A DNA stretch of 64,000 bases from Marivita sp051251565 (GTDB lineage Bacteria > Pseudomonadota > Alphaproteobacteria > Rhodobacterales > Rhodobacteraceae): assembly GCF_051251565.1 (NCBI RefSeq), contig NZ_JBPOFB010000008.1, forward strand, positions 1-64,000, in the 5' to 3' direction. Below the pieces are notes generated by a model. The model ran no database searches. It worked only from the letters and a program-made list of their open reading frames with translations, and was not told the origin of the DNA. Numbering within the stretch: the stretch's first letter is position 1; the number at the start of each line of letters is the position of its first letter. Shown here piece after piece: positions 16,756 through 25,951 of the stretch. The position numbers were made by a program, and so were the translations under genes.

Positions 16756-17555
16756 CTGCAACCATTCTCGACACCATCAAAGCCTACAAGCTTGAGGAAG
16801 TCGCCGCCGACAAGGCGCGGGTTTCTTTGGCCGAGGTGGAGGCCGCAGCCAAAACCGCAGACCCGGTGCGCCCCTTTGGGGCCGCGTTGCGCACCGCGCA
16901 GGTCACTGGCTATGGCCTGATTGCCGAGGTCAAAAAGGCGTCACCGTCCAAGGGGTTGATCCGGGCGGATTTTGAACCGGCCAGCCTCGCGCAGGCGTAT
17001 GAGGCCGGTGGTGCGTCGTGCCTGTCCGTGCTGACCGACACGCCCAGTTTTCAGGGGGACAAATCCTATCTGGTGGCGGCCCGTGCGGCCACATCCCTGC
17101 CCGCGCTGCGCAAGGATTTCATGTACGACACCTATCAGGTTGCCGAGGCGCGCAGCCTTGGGGCCGATTGCATCCTGATCATCATGGCGAGCGTCAGCGA
17201 CGCACAGGCCGCAGAGCTCGAAGAGGCCGCGACCTTTTGGGGGATGGAGGCGTTGATCGAAGTTCATGACCGCGACGAGCTTGACCGAGCCTTGGCGCTG
17301 AAATCACCGCTGATCGGGGTAAACAACCGCAATCTCAAGACGTTCGAGACGTCTCTTGAGACAACACGCGAGCTGTCAAAACATGTTCCGGGCGATCGGA
17401 TGCTGATCTCGGAATCAGGTTTGTTTACCCCCACGGATCTGGCCGATATGGCGGCATACGGCGCGCGCAGTTTCCTGATTGGCGAAAGCCTGATGCGGCA
17501 AGCGGACGTGGCATCTGCCACCCGTGCGTTGCTGACGGATCCGGTGGCGGCATGA
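16752..17555 (+). CDS. trpC: indole-3-glycerol phosphate synthase
   Basis: Closes the indole ring from CdRP in tryptophan synthesis. 267 residues. The beta/alpha barrel motifs are EVKKASPSKG (phosphate and catalytic Lys), LRKDFMYDTYQ (catalytic Lys), the VNNRNLKTF strand and ISESGLFTPTD near the C-terminus. It is the monofunctional form with no TrpF fused. Overlaps ung upstream and moaC downstream by ATGA junctions. Confidence 0.95.
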   Translation: MTATILDTIKAYKLEEVAADKARVSLAEVEAAAKTADPVRPFGAALRTAQVTGYGLIAEVKKASPSKGLIRADFEPASLAQAYEAGGASCLSVLTDTPSFQGDKSYLVAARAATSLPALRKDFMYDTYQVAEARSLGADCILIIMASVSDAQAAELEEAATFWGMEALIEVHDRDELDRALALKSPLIGVNNRNLKTFETSLETTRELSKHVPGDRMLISESGLFTPTDLADMAAYGARSFLIGESLMRQADVASATRALLTDPVAA

Positions 17556-18028
17556 GCGGGCTGTCGCATTTCGACGCCAAGGGCGATGCGCACATGGTGG
17601 ATGTGTCGGACAAGGCAGTCACATCGCGTGTTGCGGTGGCCGAAGGCTACATCAGGATGGCGCAGGACACGTTTGATATCATTACCGAAGGTCGTGCCAA
17701 AAAGGGCGATGTGATCGGCGTTGCGCGGCTTGCCGGGATCATGGGGGCCAAGAAGACGCCCGACCTGATCCCGCTTTGTCACCCTTTGCCCGTCACCAAG
17801 GTGGCGGTGGAGCTGACACCAGCCCCTGATTTGCCCGGCTTGCGGATCGAGGCGACGGTCAAGACCACCGGCCAGACCGGTGTGGAGATGGAAGCGTTAA
17901 CCGCTGTGTCGGTGGCCGCGCTGACCGTGTATGACATGGCCAAGGCGGTGGATAAGGCGATGGAGATCACCGGCATCCGCGTGATGCTGAAAGACGGTGG
18001 AAAATCAGGGCGGTACGAAGCGCTATGA
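17552..18028 (+). CDS. moaC: cyclic pyranopterin monophosphate synthase
   Basis: Converts 3',8-cyclo-dihydro-GTP to cyclic pyranopterin monophosphate in molybdenum cofactor synthesis. 158 residues, full length. Signatures are KKTPDLIPLCHPLP near residue 68 and GVEMEALTAVSVAALTVYDMAKAVDK near residue 110, the active-site regions. Four-base overlaps with trpC before and moeA after. The radical-SAM partner moaA is not in this window. Confidence 0.95.
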   Translation: MSGLSHFDAKGDAHMVDVSDKAVTSRVAVAEGYIRMAQDTFDIITEGRAKKGDVIGVARLAGIMGAKKTPDLIPLCHPLPVTKVAVELTPAPDLPGLRIEATVKTTGQTGVEMEALTAVSVAALTVYDMAKAVDKAMEITGIRVMLKDGGKSGRYEAL

Positions 18029-19194
18029 TTTCGGTCGCAGAGGCGCTTGAGCAGCTGTTCGCGCTGGCACGACCGCTTGCGGTTGAGACAGTGCCGCTGT
18101 TGCAGGCGCATGGGCGGATGTTGGCGCAAGACGTGGCCGCGACGCGGGACCAGCCGCCTTTTGACGGGTCGGCTATGGACGGCTATGCGGTCACGCACGC
18201 CGCCCCCGGTTTGCGGCTTCGGGTGATTGGCGAGGCAGCGGCGGGTCATGGATTTGACCAGACGGTAAAAAATGGCGAAGCGGTGCGTATTTTTACCGGC
18301 GCGCCAGTGCCAAAAGGTACGAAAGCCGTTGTTATTCAAGAGGATGTCACCCGCGACGGTGAGTGGATCACGCTTGGCGACAGCCTTGATGACAACACGT
18401 ATATCCGGCCGGCCGGCGGGGATTTTCGCAGTGGTGACACTGTCAACGCAGGCCGTGTGATCGGAGCAAATGACATTGCGCTGATGGCAGCGATGAACAT
18501 TGCCGAGGTTCCTGTGACGCGGCGACCAATCGTGGCGCTGATCTCGACCGGGGATGAGTTGGTGATGCCGGGGGATACGCCCGGACCCGATCAGATCATC
18601 GCGTCGAACACCTTTGGCCTGCATGCGCTGCTGCGCGATCTGGGAGCAGAGCCACGGATGTTGCCGATTGCGCGCGACAATGAGCCGTCTCTCAGGACGG
18701 CGTTTGACTTGGCCCAAGGTGCGGATCTGATCATCACGATTGGCGGCGCGTCGGTGGGCGACCACGATGTGGTGGCAAACCTTGCACCGCAACTGGGGTT
18801 TGATCAAAGCTTTTACAAAGTCGCTATGCGCCCCGGTAAGCCGCTGATGGCAGGTCGTTTTCGGAACGCTATGATGATTGGCTTGCCCGGAAATCCGGTG
18901 TCCGCGATGGTCTGCGGCCATGTCTTCGTGGCCCCGGTGGTGCGGGCGATGCTGGGGCTGGGTGCGGCCCCTGCGCCGCGCAAAACCGGTGTTTTGGCGC
19001 AGGGTCTCCCGGCGAACGGGCCGCGCGAGCATTACATGCGGGCACGGCTCAACGCGGGTGGCCTGACCGCGTTTGGATCGCAGGACAGCTCGCTTCTGAG
19101 CATTCTTGGGCAGGCCGACGCCCTGATCGTGCGAGCCCCAAATGACGGCCCACGCGCTGCGGGCGACAGTGTTGAGTATCTGCCGCTGCGATAA
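18025..19194 (+). CDS. moeA: molybdopterin molybdenumtransferase
   Basis: Inserts molybdate into adenylylated molybdopterin. 389 residues. N-terminal MoeA domain shows DQPPFDGSAMDGYAV near residue 48; the MogA-like domain has STGDEL and TIGGASVGDHD near residue 240; a small C-terminal beta domain closes the protein. It is the last gene of the trpG-to-moeA operon. Confidence 0.95.
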   Translation: MISVAEALEQLFALARPLAVETVPLLQAHGRMLAQDVAATRDQPPFDGSAMDGYAVTHAAPGLRLRVIGEAAAGHGFDQTVKNGEAVRIFTGAPVPKGTKAVVIQEDVTRDGEWITLGDSLDDNTYIRPAGGDFRSGDTVNAGRVIGANDIALMAAMNIAEVPVTRRPIVALISTGDELVMPGDTPGPDQIIASNTFGLHALLRDLGAEPRMLPIARDNEPSLRTAFDLAQGADLIITIGGASVGDHDVVANLAPQLGFDQSFYKVAMRPGKPLMAGRFRNAMMIGLPGNPVSAMVCGHVFVAPVVRAMLGLGAAPAPRKTGVLAQGLPANGPREHYMRARLNAGGLTAFGSQDSSLLSILGQADALIVRAPNDGPRAAGDSVEYLPLR

Positions 19195-19218
19195 AATCTT
19201 ACGTCTGTTTACGTTTTC

Positions 19219-19247
19219 TTGACACAAAACAAGAACAACAGTAGAAC
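19219..19247 (+). promoter_or_regulatory. lexA promoter with LexA (SOS) box
   Basis: TTGACA at 19219-19224 and TAGAAC at 19242-19247, 17 bases apart, look like -35 and -10 boxes. GAAC-AACAGTA-GAAC at 19233-19247 is the alphaproteobacterial LexA operator (complement of GTTC-N7-GTTC) and covers the -10 box, so LexA should repress its own gene. Confidence 0.88.
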
Positions 19248-19280
19248 AAACAGTGATGATCATGCGAGCGGAGGCAGGAA

Positions 19281-19979
19281 ATGCTGACCAAGAAACAACT
19301 CGACCTGTTAGATTTCATCAACAAACGCGTGACACGCGACGGTGTGCCGCCAAGCTTTGATGAAATGAAAGAGGCGCTGGATTTGCGGTCCAAATCGGGG
19401 ATTCACCGGTTGATCACCGCATTGGAAGAACGCGGGTTCATTCGCCGCCTTGCCCACAGGGCCCGCGCGATCGAGATCGTGAAGCTTCCCGATACGCTGG
19501 CCGCGAAACAGCCAGGCTTTACGCCGAAAGTGATTGATGGAGATCTGCCGGACATGCCGCCGCCCGCCAATGCGATCCATGTGGACCGTGTGGATGCGCT
19601 GGACCTGCCGCTGATGGGGCGGATCGCGGCCGGTGTGCCGATTGAATCGATCAACGATGTGCCGCCGACTGTGGCAATCCCTGGGTCAATGCTGTCGGGC
19701 AGCGGCAAGCATTACGCGCTTGAGGTCAAAGGCGATTCTATGATCGAAGCCGGGATCAACGATGGCGATGTTGTGGTGATCCGCGAAACCGCGACCGCCG
19801 ATAATGGCGATATCGTCGTGGCGCAGGTCGAAGGGTATGAAGCGACGCTCAAGCGCTACAAGCGCAAGGGCGAAAGCATTATTCTTGAGGCGGCAAACCC
19901 CGCCTATGAGCCACGCATCCTGCCGGTTGGCGCGGTCAAGGTGCAGGGCCGGTTGGTAGGCTTGATCCGCACTTACTGA
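19281..19979 (+). CDS. lexA: LexA repressor
   Basis: SOS repressor that cuts itself when RecA filaments form. 232 residues, typical of alphaproteobacteria. The winged HTH covers about residues 1-65 (PPSFDEMKEALDLRSKSGIHRLI). The self-cleavage site is Ala117-Gly118 in GRIAAGVP; the catalytic dyad is Ser153 (VKGDSMIEAG) and Lys191 (TLKRYK). The autoregulatory box lies just upstream. Its 3' end overlaps the end of the convergent comEC gene by 7 bases. Confidence 0.96.
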   Translation: MLTKKQLDLLDFINKRVTRDGVPPSFDEMKEALDLRSKSGIHRLITALEERGFIRRLAHRARAIEIVKLPDTLAAKQPGFTPKVIDGDLPDMPPPANAIHVDRVDALDLPLMGRIAAGVPIESINDVPPTVAIPGSMLSGSGKHYALEVKGDSMIEAGINDGDVVVIRETATADNGDIVVAQVEGYEATLKRYKRKGESIILEAANPAYEPRILPVGAVKVQGRLVGLIRTY

Positions 19980-22003
19980 TCGTCGCGCACCGACCTGTCG
20001 TTCCAAAGGCGCGCGCCAGATATGTCGCGCGCTTTTTCGATCTGCCAGTTGCCCGCATCATCCCGCGTCACGGCAAGACTGCCCAGACCGGCCAGTGCGC
20101 TGGCATCCAGAACAACGCAGCCATCAGTCTGCGGTTTGGAGGGAAGATCTGCACTGGAGATAACAAGCGCGCCATTGGTGCAGCCTTCGTAAGACGCGGC
20201 AGCGCGTTTGCCATGAATGTGGCGCACGGGAGTGTCGGCGCGATCCCACAGGGTGGCGGCAGCGGGTTGATCTAACCCCTGCCCGTCATTTTCGAGCCAG
20301 ACCTCGGCGATAAAGCCTGATCCCTTGTCGCGGGACAGCGCGCGCCCCTGATCGGTCATGACACCCACCAATGCCCCCCCTTCGGCAACGAGGATCGGCG
20401 GGCGCTCGGCCTGGGCCCAGAGCAGGGCCGCAAGCGCGACAGGTGCCAGACCAAGCCACCGCGAACGTCCCTGCCAAAGAATGACGAACAGGCACCCCAG
20501 AGTGATGAGCGGCAGCACCGATGGGTCCGGCGTCATCACCGGGCGCACTGCCCCCGGCAAATCGGCCATGGCCTCGGCGACCCATAATATCCAGTCAAGA
20601 CCGTAGCCCATCAGCGTCAGGCCAATTACTTCGAACCCCAAGGGCATCAGAAGGATGCCCAGAACCGCCGCCGGGATGACAATGATCCCCATAAGCGGCA
20701 CCGTCACCAGGTTTGCGATCAGACCAAGCTGCGCAATCTGGTTGAAATGCGCCATGGCAAACGGCGCGGTTGCGGCCCCCGCCACAGCCGAAGACATGAG
20801 CACTGACGCCGCCCCGCGCAATAGGCGGTGGCGTGGTAGGTCATGTGTGCTGTCCCGGAGCGCACCAAAGACTGCGACCAGCGCGGTTGTGGCCGAGAAC
20901 GACATCTGAAACCCCGGCCCCATCAACGCCTCAGGCCGCAGGACAAGCACGATCAACGCCGCAAGCGCCACAGCGCGCAGCGAGATTGCGCGGCGGTCCA
21001 CCATCACGGCCAGCAGCATCACGGCGACCATCACAAAGGCGCGTTCCGTGGCGACATTGCCCCCCGAGAGCGCGAGGTAGATGGCCGCGACCACCAGCGC
21101 GCCTGCTGCGGCGATCTTTTTGATCGGCCAGCGCAGACCGATGGGGGTGAGCAGCAAGCCAAGGCGCAGGCTGGCGAAGACAAAGGCGCTGACCAGCCCC
21201 ATATGCAGCCCCGAAATGGCGAGCAGATGCGCCAGATTGGTGTCGCGCAGGGCTTGCAGCACGGGTTGCGGGATCGCGCTTCGGTCGCCGGTGATGATGG
21301 CCGTGGCAAAGGCACCCGTGTCGCCCGGCAGCGCCTCTTGCACGCGGGTCGAGATCAGCATGCGGGTCTGAAAGATGAACCGATCCTGCCCCGCCTCTTC
21401 CCACAGGACCAGGGGCACGCGGGTATAGCCCACGGCGCCCAGTCGCAGGAACCACGCGTGGCGGCGGAAATCAAACCCTCCGGGTTCGACCGCACCGCCC
21501 GGCGGGCCAAGATGCGCGGTGGTCATGAGGGTCATGCCCGGCTCTGGCGCAAGACCCGGATTGGCGGCGTGCAGTGACAGGCGCACGCGGGTTGGCGTCT
21601 CGGACAATGGGACATTGGCCAGCCAAACGCGGTCCAGCGTAACGCGCAGCGCGTCCGAGGCGGATCGGTCGATGGCCACCACCCTGCCCGTCACCGGGCC
21701 ATAGTAGCGCCAATCCAGCACTGGCCCTGCCACCAGATGCGCGCGGGTGCCAGCCAAGGCGATGCCGCATGCCACCATCGCAAAGGCACAGATCAGCGGG
21801 GCCCACAAAGACCGGCTGCGCAGATGCCAGATCAAGGTCAGCGCCCCAAGGGTCGCGCAGGTGACCAGCGCCCAAACCGGCGGTTCCATGCGCAGGGCGA
21901 AATAGAGGCCAATCCCGACCCCGAGGAAGATCGGCACAAAGGGAAACAACCCGCCGCGCTGTGCCAGAAGCAGGTCGGGGAGGACAGACCAGACCCGCGC
22001 CAT
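19973..22003 (-). CDS. comEC: ComEC/Rec2 family competence membrane protein
   Basis: Inner-membrane channel for single-stranded DNA uptake. 676 residues. The N-terminal part has several membrane helices and an OB-like region; the Competence domain follows with HLLAISGLHMGLVSAFVF near residue 260 and many further helices to about residue 560. The C-terminal metallo-beta-lactamase-like domain seen in long ComEC proteins is degenerate, with no HxHxDH motif, leaving about 150 residues. In GTA producers ComEC is also used by recipients to import GTA DNA, relevant given the lysis cassette 7 kb away. Confidence 0.9.
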   Translation of the reverse strand: MARVWSVLPDLLLAQRGGLFPFVPIFLGVGIGLYFALRMEPPVWALVTCATLGALTLIWHLRSRSLWAPLICAFAMVACGIALAGTRAHLVAGPVLDWRYYGPVTGRVVAIDRSASDALRVTLDRVWLANVPLSETPTRVRLSLHAANPGLAPEPGMTLMTTAHLGPPGGAVEPGGFDFRRHAWFLRLGAVGYTRVPLVLWEEAGQDRFIFQTRMLISTRVQEALPGDTGAFATAIITGDRSAIPQPVLQALRDTNLAHLLAISGLHMGLVSAFVFASLRLGLLLTPIGLRWPIKKIAAAGALVVAAIYLALSGGNVATERAFVMVAVMLLAVMVDRRAISLRAVALAALIVLVLRPEALMGPGFQMSFSATTALVAVFGALRDSTHDLPRHRLLRGAASVLMSSAVAGAATAPFAMAHFNQIAQLGLIANLVTVPLMGIIVIPAAVLGILLMPLGFEVIGLTLMGYGLDWILWVAEAMADLPGAVRPVMTPDPSVLPLITLGCLFVILWQGRSRWLGLAPVALAALLWAQAERPPILVAEGGALVGVMTDQGRALSRDKGSGFIAEVWLENDGQGLDQPAAATLWDRADTPVRHIHGKRAAASYEGCTNGALVISSADLPSKPQTDGCVVLDASALAGLGSLAVTRDDAGNWQIEKARDISGARLWNDRSVRDDQ

Positions 22004-22081
22004 GCTTGCCCCCGTGGATGGTGCTGGTTAAGAGAACCCTAAGATATCCCCTAGACAGTTATCGAAAGGTAAACGCGCCCA

Positions 22082-23494
22082 ATGTCCGGCCAGATCGTCA
22101 CCCGTTTCGCCCCGTCTCCCACCGGTTACCTGCATATCGGCGGGGCGCGCACGGCGTTGTTCAACTGGCTTTATGCGCGGGGGCGCGGCGGCAAGTTCCT
22201 GCTGCGGATCGAAGACACCGACCGCGCGCGATCCACCCCCGAGGCAACGGCTGCGATTCTCAGGGGAATGGAATGGCTGGGGCTGGATCATGACGGCGAC
22301 GTGGTAAGCCAGGCGGCAGGCGCTGATCGCCATGCCGAAGTGGCGCATGATCTGTTGGCCAAGGGTGCGGCGTACAAGTGTTTTTCGACGCAAGACGAGA
22401 TCGAGGCCTTCCGCGAAGCCGCGCGTGCCGCAGGGACATCCACGTTGTTCCAAAGCCCGTGGCGCGATGCAGACCCAAGCGCCCACCCCGATGCGCCATA
22501 TGTGGTACGCTTGCGCACGCCGCAGGACGGGACCACGGTGATCAAAGACGAGGTGCAGGGGGATGTGACCATCCGCAACGACCAGTTGGATGACATGGTT
22601 CTGTTACGCTCGGACGGCACACCCGTTTACATGCTGGCAGTTGTTGTCGATGACCATGACATGGGCGTGACCCATGTGATCCGGGGGGATGACCACCTGA
22701 ACAATGCCGCACGCCAGATGGGGATTTATACAGCCATGGGGTGGGACGTGCCGGTTTGGGCGCATATTCCGCTGATACACGGACCTGACGGCAAAAAGCT
22801 GTCCAAGCGGCATGGCGCGCTTGGGGTCGAGGAATATCAGGCACTGGGATATCCGGCGGCAGGGATGCGCAATTACCTTGCCCGGTTGGGTTGGAGCCAT
22901 GGCGATGACGAATTCTTTACCGATGATCAGGCAAAAGAGTGGTTTGACCTGAACGGAATCGGCAAATCGCCCGCGCGGTTTGACTTCAAGAAGCTGGAGA
23001 ATCTGAGTGGCCAACATATTGCCATCGGCGACGATGCTGCGCTGCTGCATGAATTGCAGGCGTATCTTTTGGCCGCGGGGGAATCTGCCCTGACAGAGCC
23101 GCAGAAGGATGGCCTGGGTCGTGCGATGTATTGCCTCAAGGAACGGGCGCACACCTTTCCGGAACTGATTGAAAAGGCTCATTTTGTTCTGGCAAGCCGC
23201 CCCATCCATCCGGACGAGAAAGCGGCAAAGCATCTGGATACGGTATCCCGTGGTATACTGGGATCGTTGACGCCGCATCTGCAAAATGCTAGCTGGACGC
23301 GCGACGAGCTTGAAGCCGTCACATCCCGATTTGCGACAGAGCACGGGACGAAATTCGGCAAACTGGCAGGCCCGATGCGGGCTGCGCTTGCAGGCCGGGC
23401 CGTGACGCCGAGTGTGTTCGATATGATGCTGGTTCTGGGGCGCGACGAAACCGTTGCGCGCCTGACAGAAACAGCTGCCTCGGGGGGCAACTGA
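22082..23494 (+). CDS. gltX: glutamate--tRNA ligase
   Basis: Charges tRNA-Glu. 470 residues. Class I signatures: the HIGH-like motif HIGGARTALFNWL near residue 20 and KLSKRHG near residue 240. The Cys-containing zinc insert of the E. coli enzyme is not apparent. Divergent from comEC with a 78-base gap; gltA follows in the same direction. Confidence 0.94.
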   Translation: MSGQIVTRFAPSPTGYLHIGGARTALFNWLYARGRGGKFLLRIEDTDRARSTPEATAAILRGMEWLGLDHDGDVVSQAAGADRHAEVAHDLLAKGAAYKCFSTQDEIEAFREAARAAGTSTLFQSPWRDADPSAHPDAPYVVRLRTPQDGTTVIKDEVQGDVTIRNDQLDDMVLLRSDGTPVYMLAVVVDDHDMGVTHVIRGDDHLNNAARQMGIYTAMGWDVPVWAHIPLIHGPDGKKLSKRHGALGVEEYQALGYPAAGMRNYLARLGWSHGDDEFFTDDQAKEWFDLNGIGKSPARFDFKKLENLSGQHIAIGDDAALLHELQAYLLAAGESALTEPQKDGLGRAMYCLKERAHTFPELIEKAHFVLASRPIHPDEKAAKHLDTVSRGILGSLTPHLQNASWTRDELEAVTSRFATEHGTKFGKLAGPMRAALAGRAVTPSVFDMMLVLGRDETVARLTETAASGGN

Positions 23495-23576
23495 CACCGC
23501 TTGGTGTGGTTTCCCGAGGCTTGGGATTGCTGGCTCTGGGCCTTTTGTTCAGAGCATTGAGACGAAGGGACCACGT

Positions 23577-24872
23577 ATGTCTGACACCTCTAAGAACGCG
23601 ACTCTGACGATTGGTGACGCCACCTATGACCTGCCGATCTACTCGCCCTCGGTTGGGCCGGATGTGATCGATATCCGCAAACTGTATGGTCAGGCTGGCG
23701 TGTTCACTTACGACCCCGGCTTTACGTCAACAGCCGCCTGCGACAGCACCATCACTTTTATCGATGGCGACAAGGGTGAATTGCTGCATCGCGGATATCC
23801 GATCGACCAGCTCGCGTCGAAATCGCATTACCTCGAAGTGTGCTACCTGCTGCTTTACGGCGAACTTCCCTCTGCGGCAGAGCTTGAAAATTTCGAGGCG
23901 ACGATCACCCGCCACACGATGATCCACGAGCAGATGCACAACTTCTTCCGGGGCTTCCGCCGGGATGCGCACCCGATGGCCACCATGGTGGGTGTGGTTG
24001 GTGCAATGTCTGCGTTTTATCATGACAGCACCGACATTTCCGACGAACGCCAGCGCGAAATCGCGTCGCACCGGCTGATTGCCAAGATGCCAACCATTGC
24101 GGCGATGGCGTATAAGTATTCGATCGGACAGCCGTTCGTCTATCCGCGCAATGATCTCGATTACGCGGCGAACTTTCTGCATATGTGTTTTGCTGTTCCC
24201 GCCGAAGAATACCAGGTCGATCCGATCCTCGCCCGCGCAATGGACCGTATCTTTACCCTGCATGCCGATCACGAACAGAACGCGTCGACCTCGACCGTGC
24301 GACTGGCATCGTCGTCTGGGGCAAACCCATTCGCCTGTATTGCCGCTGGCATTGCGTGCCTTTGGGGCCCGGCGCATGGCGGAGCAAACCAGGCCTGTCT
24401 TGAGATGCTCAAGGAAATCGGCACGCCGGACCGTATCCCGGAATTCATCGCCCGCGCCAAGGACAAGAACGATCCGTTCCGCCTGATGGGCTTTGGCCAC
24501 AGGGTCTACAAAAACTTCGATCCCCGCGCGACGGTGATGAAGCAATCGGCCGATGAAGTGCTTGATCTTATGGGTGTGGAAAACAACCCTATCCTTGCGA
24601 CCGCCAAGGCCCTCGAAGAAGCCGCACTTGCCGATCCGTATTTCGCCGAGAAAAAGCTGTTCCCGAATGTCGATTTCTATTCGGGCATCATTCTTGAGGC
24701 GATGGGTTTCCCGACGTCGATGTTTACGCCGGTCTTTGCACTTAGCCGGACAGTTGGATGGATTTCCCAGTGGAAAGAGCAGCTTGCTGACCCACAGATG
24801 AAAATCGGTCGTCCGCGTCAGCTCTATCAGGGCCCGACCGAGCGCGACTACGTCGATATCGAAAATCGCTAA
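23577..24872 (+). CDS. gltA: citrate synthase (type II)
   Basis: Condenses acetyl-CoA and oxaloacetate, the entry to the TCA cycle. 431 residues, the length of hexameric, NADH-sensitive type II enzymes. Catalytic motifs: HADHEQNAST near residue 225, GPAHGGANQACL near residue 265 with the active His, GFGHRVYKNFDPRA near residue 305, and the catalytic Asp in FPNVDFYSG near residue 365. AAGGGA lies 7 bases before the ATG. Ended by the terminator at 24881. Confidence 0.97.
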   Translation: MSDTSKNATLTIGDATYDLPIYSPSVGPDVIDIRKLYGQAGVFTYDPGFTSTAACDSTITFIDGDKGELLHRGYPIDQLASKSHYLEVCYLLLYGELPSAAELENFEATITRHTMIHEQMHNFFRGFRRDAHPMATMVGVVGAMSAFYHDSTDISDERQREIASHRLIAKMPTIAAMAYKYSIGQPFVYPRNDLDYAANFLHMCFAVPAEEYQVDPILARAMDRIFTLHADHEQNASTSTVRLASSSGANPFACIAAGIACLWGPAHGGANQACLEMLKEIGTPDRIPEFIARAKDKNDPFRLMGFGHRVYKNFDPRATVMKQSADEVLDLMGVENNPILATAKALEEAALADPYFAEKKLFPNVDFYSGIILEAMGFPTSMFTPVFALSRTVGWISQWKEQLADPQMKIGRPRQLYQGPTERDYVDIENR

Positions 24873-24880
24873 GACACAGG

Positions 24881-24906
24881 AAAGGCCGCCTTCGGGGCGG
24901 CCTTTT
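24881..24906 (+). terminator. intrinsic terminator of gltA
   Basis: AAAGGCCGCC, loop TTCG, GGGCGGCCTTTTT: strong GC-rich stem with a stable tetraloop and a run of T. Confidence 0.9.
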
Positions 24907-24931
24907 TCGCAAGATGCGCGTGCACAGCTAA

Positions 24932-25093
24932 CGACTTGTTCTGAGAGACGCGCGGACCACCGATCTTGTCGATCTGTACACCGTCTACAGCGACACCTTG
25001 GTGATGTCCCATTTCAATGACGCGCTGCGCTATGTGCAATCGACAGCGACCCCACGGGATGCGGCGTCGATAGCGACGCCGCGGGCGGTTTAG
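24932..25093 (+). pseudogene. orphan coding-like fragment downstream of gltA
   Basis: A 53-codon open stretch between TAA at 24929 and TAG at 25091 reads ...TDLVDLYTVYSDTLVMSHFNDALRY... with codon use like real genes in this window. It has no start with a ribosome site and its stop overlaps the end of the convergent PaaG-like gene. I read it as the C-terminal remnant of a lost gene; I do not recognise the family. Confidence 0.3.
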
Positions 25094-25866
25094 CGTCCTT
25101 CGTATTGCGCGGGGCGTTTTTCGAGGAAGGCCACGACACCTTCCTTGAAATCGCGGGTCTGGCCGCATTGCCCCTGAAGCCGCGCCTCAAGCGCAAGCTG
25201 CGCCTCCAGATCATTGTCAAACGATGCGCGGATGGACTGCTTGACGCGGGCATAGGCGGCGGTCGGTCCCTTGGCGAGATGGGCCGCACGGGATCTCCAG
25301 TGCTCGGCAAAGGACGCATCGGTCACGGCCTCCCAGATCATGCCCCAGTCATCGGCCTGCCGCGCGGTGATCTTGTCGGCAAAAAGCGCCGCACCCATTG
25401 CCTTGGCCAGCCCCATCTGGCGTGGCAGGTAATAGGTGCCGCCCGCATCCGGGATCAGGCCGATGCGCGTGAAGGCTTGCAGGAAGAAGGCAGACTCGGT
25501 TGCGATGACAACATCGGCGGCAAGGGCAAGGTTCGCCCCTGCCCCGGCTGCTGCGCCGTTGACTGCGCTGATGGTGGGCACCGGGCAGTCATAGATCGCG
25601 CGCAGCATCGGGACGTATTCATCGCGCAGCGTACGTTCGAGATCAAGGTTCGCCGCATTGGCACGGTCGCCCAGGTCCTGACCCGAGCAGAAGGATTTGC
25701 CCGCCCCCGTCAGCACAACCACCCGCGCAGATTTGCCGCCCTCAAGCACTGCGTCTGTAATCTCGGCCCGCATCTGGCTGTTGAGCGCGTTCATCACATC
25801 GGGCCGGTTCAATGTGACCGTTGCGATGTCGTCGGTGATGTCGAAGGTGATGGTGTCGTAGTTCAT
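25090..25866 (-). CDS. enoyl-CoA hydratase/isomerase family protein, PaaG-like
   Basis: 258 residues of the crotonase fold. GAGKSFCSGQDLGDRA near residue 60 and NGAAAGAGANLALAAD near residue 100 form the oxyanion hole, and LIPDAGGTYYLPRQMGLAKAM near residue 130 carries the catalytic Asp typical of PaaG (1,2-epoxyphenylacetyl-CoA isomerase) rather than the Glu pair of classical hydratases. The rest of the paa cluster is absent here, so the physiological substrate is uncertain. I start at the ATG 25866, preceded by AAAGGCG; the longer frame to 25932 is unconserved. Confidence 0.82.
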   Translation of the reverse strand: MNYDTITFDITDDIATVTLNRPDVMNALNSQMRAEITDAVLEGGKSARVVVLTGAGKSFCSGQDLGDRANAANLDLERTLRDEYVPMLRAIYDCPVPTISAVNGAAAGAGANLALAADVVIATESAFFLQAFTRIGLIPDAGGTYYLPRQMGLAKAMGAALFADKITARQADDWGMIWEAVTDASFAEHWRSRAAHLAKGPTAAYARVKQSIRASFDNDLEAQLALEARLQGQCGQTRDFKEGVVAFLEKRPAQYEGR

Positions 25867-25951
25867 GCGCCGCGCCTTTGTGTAACCAATGGCCGCATCA
25901 AACACCGAAGTGTTTGATTTGGCAAAGGCCAACGCGGCGTCATGAATTGAA

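Noticed and set aside
17779..19263. Long open frame antisense to moaC-moeA
   Set aside because: Shadow of two genes with clear catalytic motifs; composition is Arg/His-rich and without motifs.
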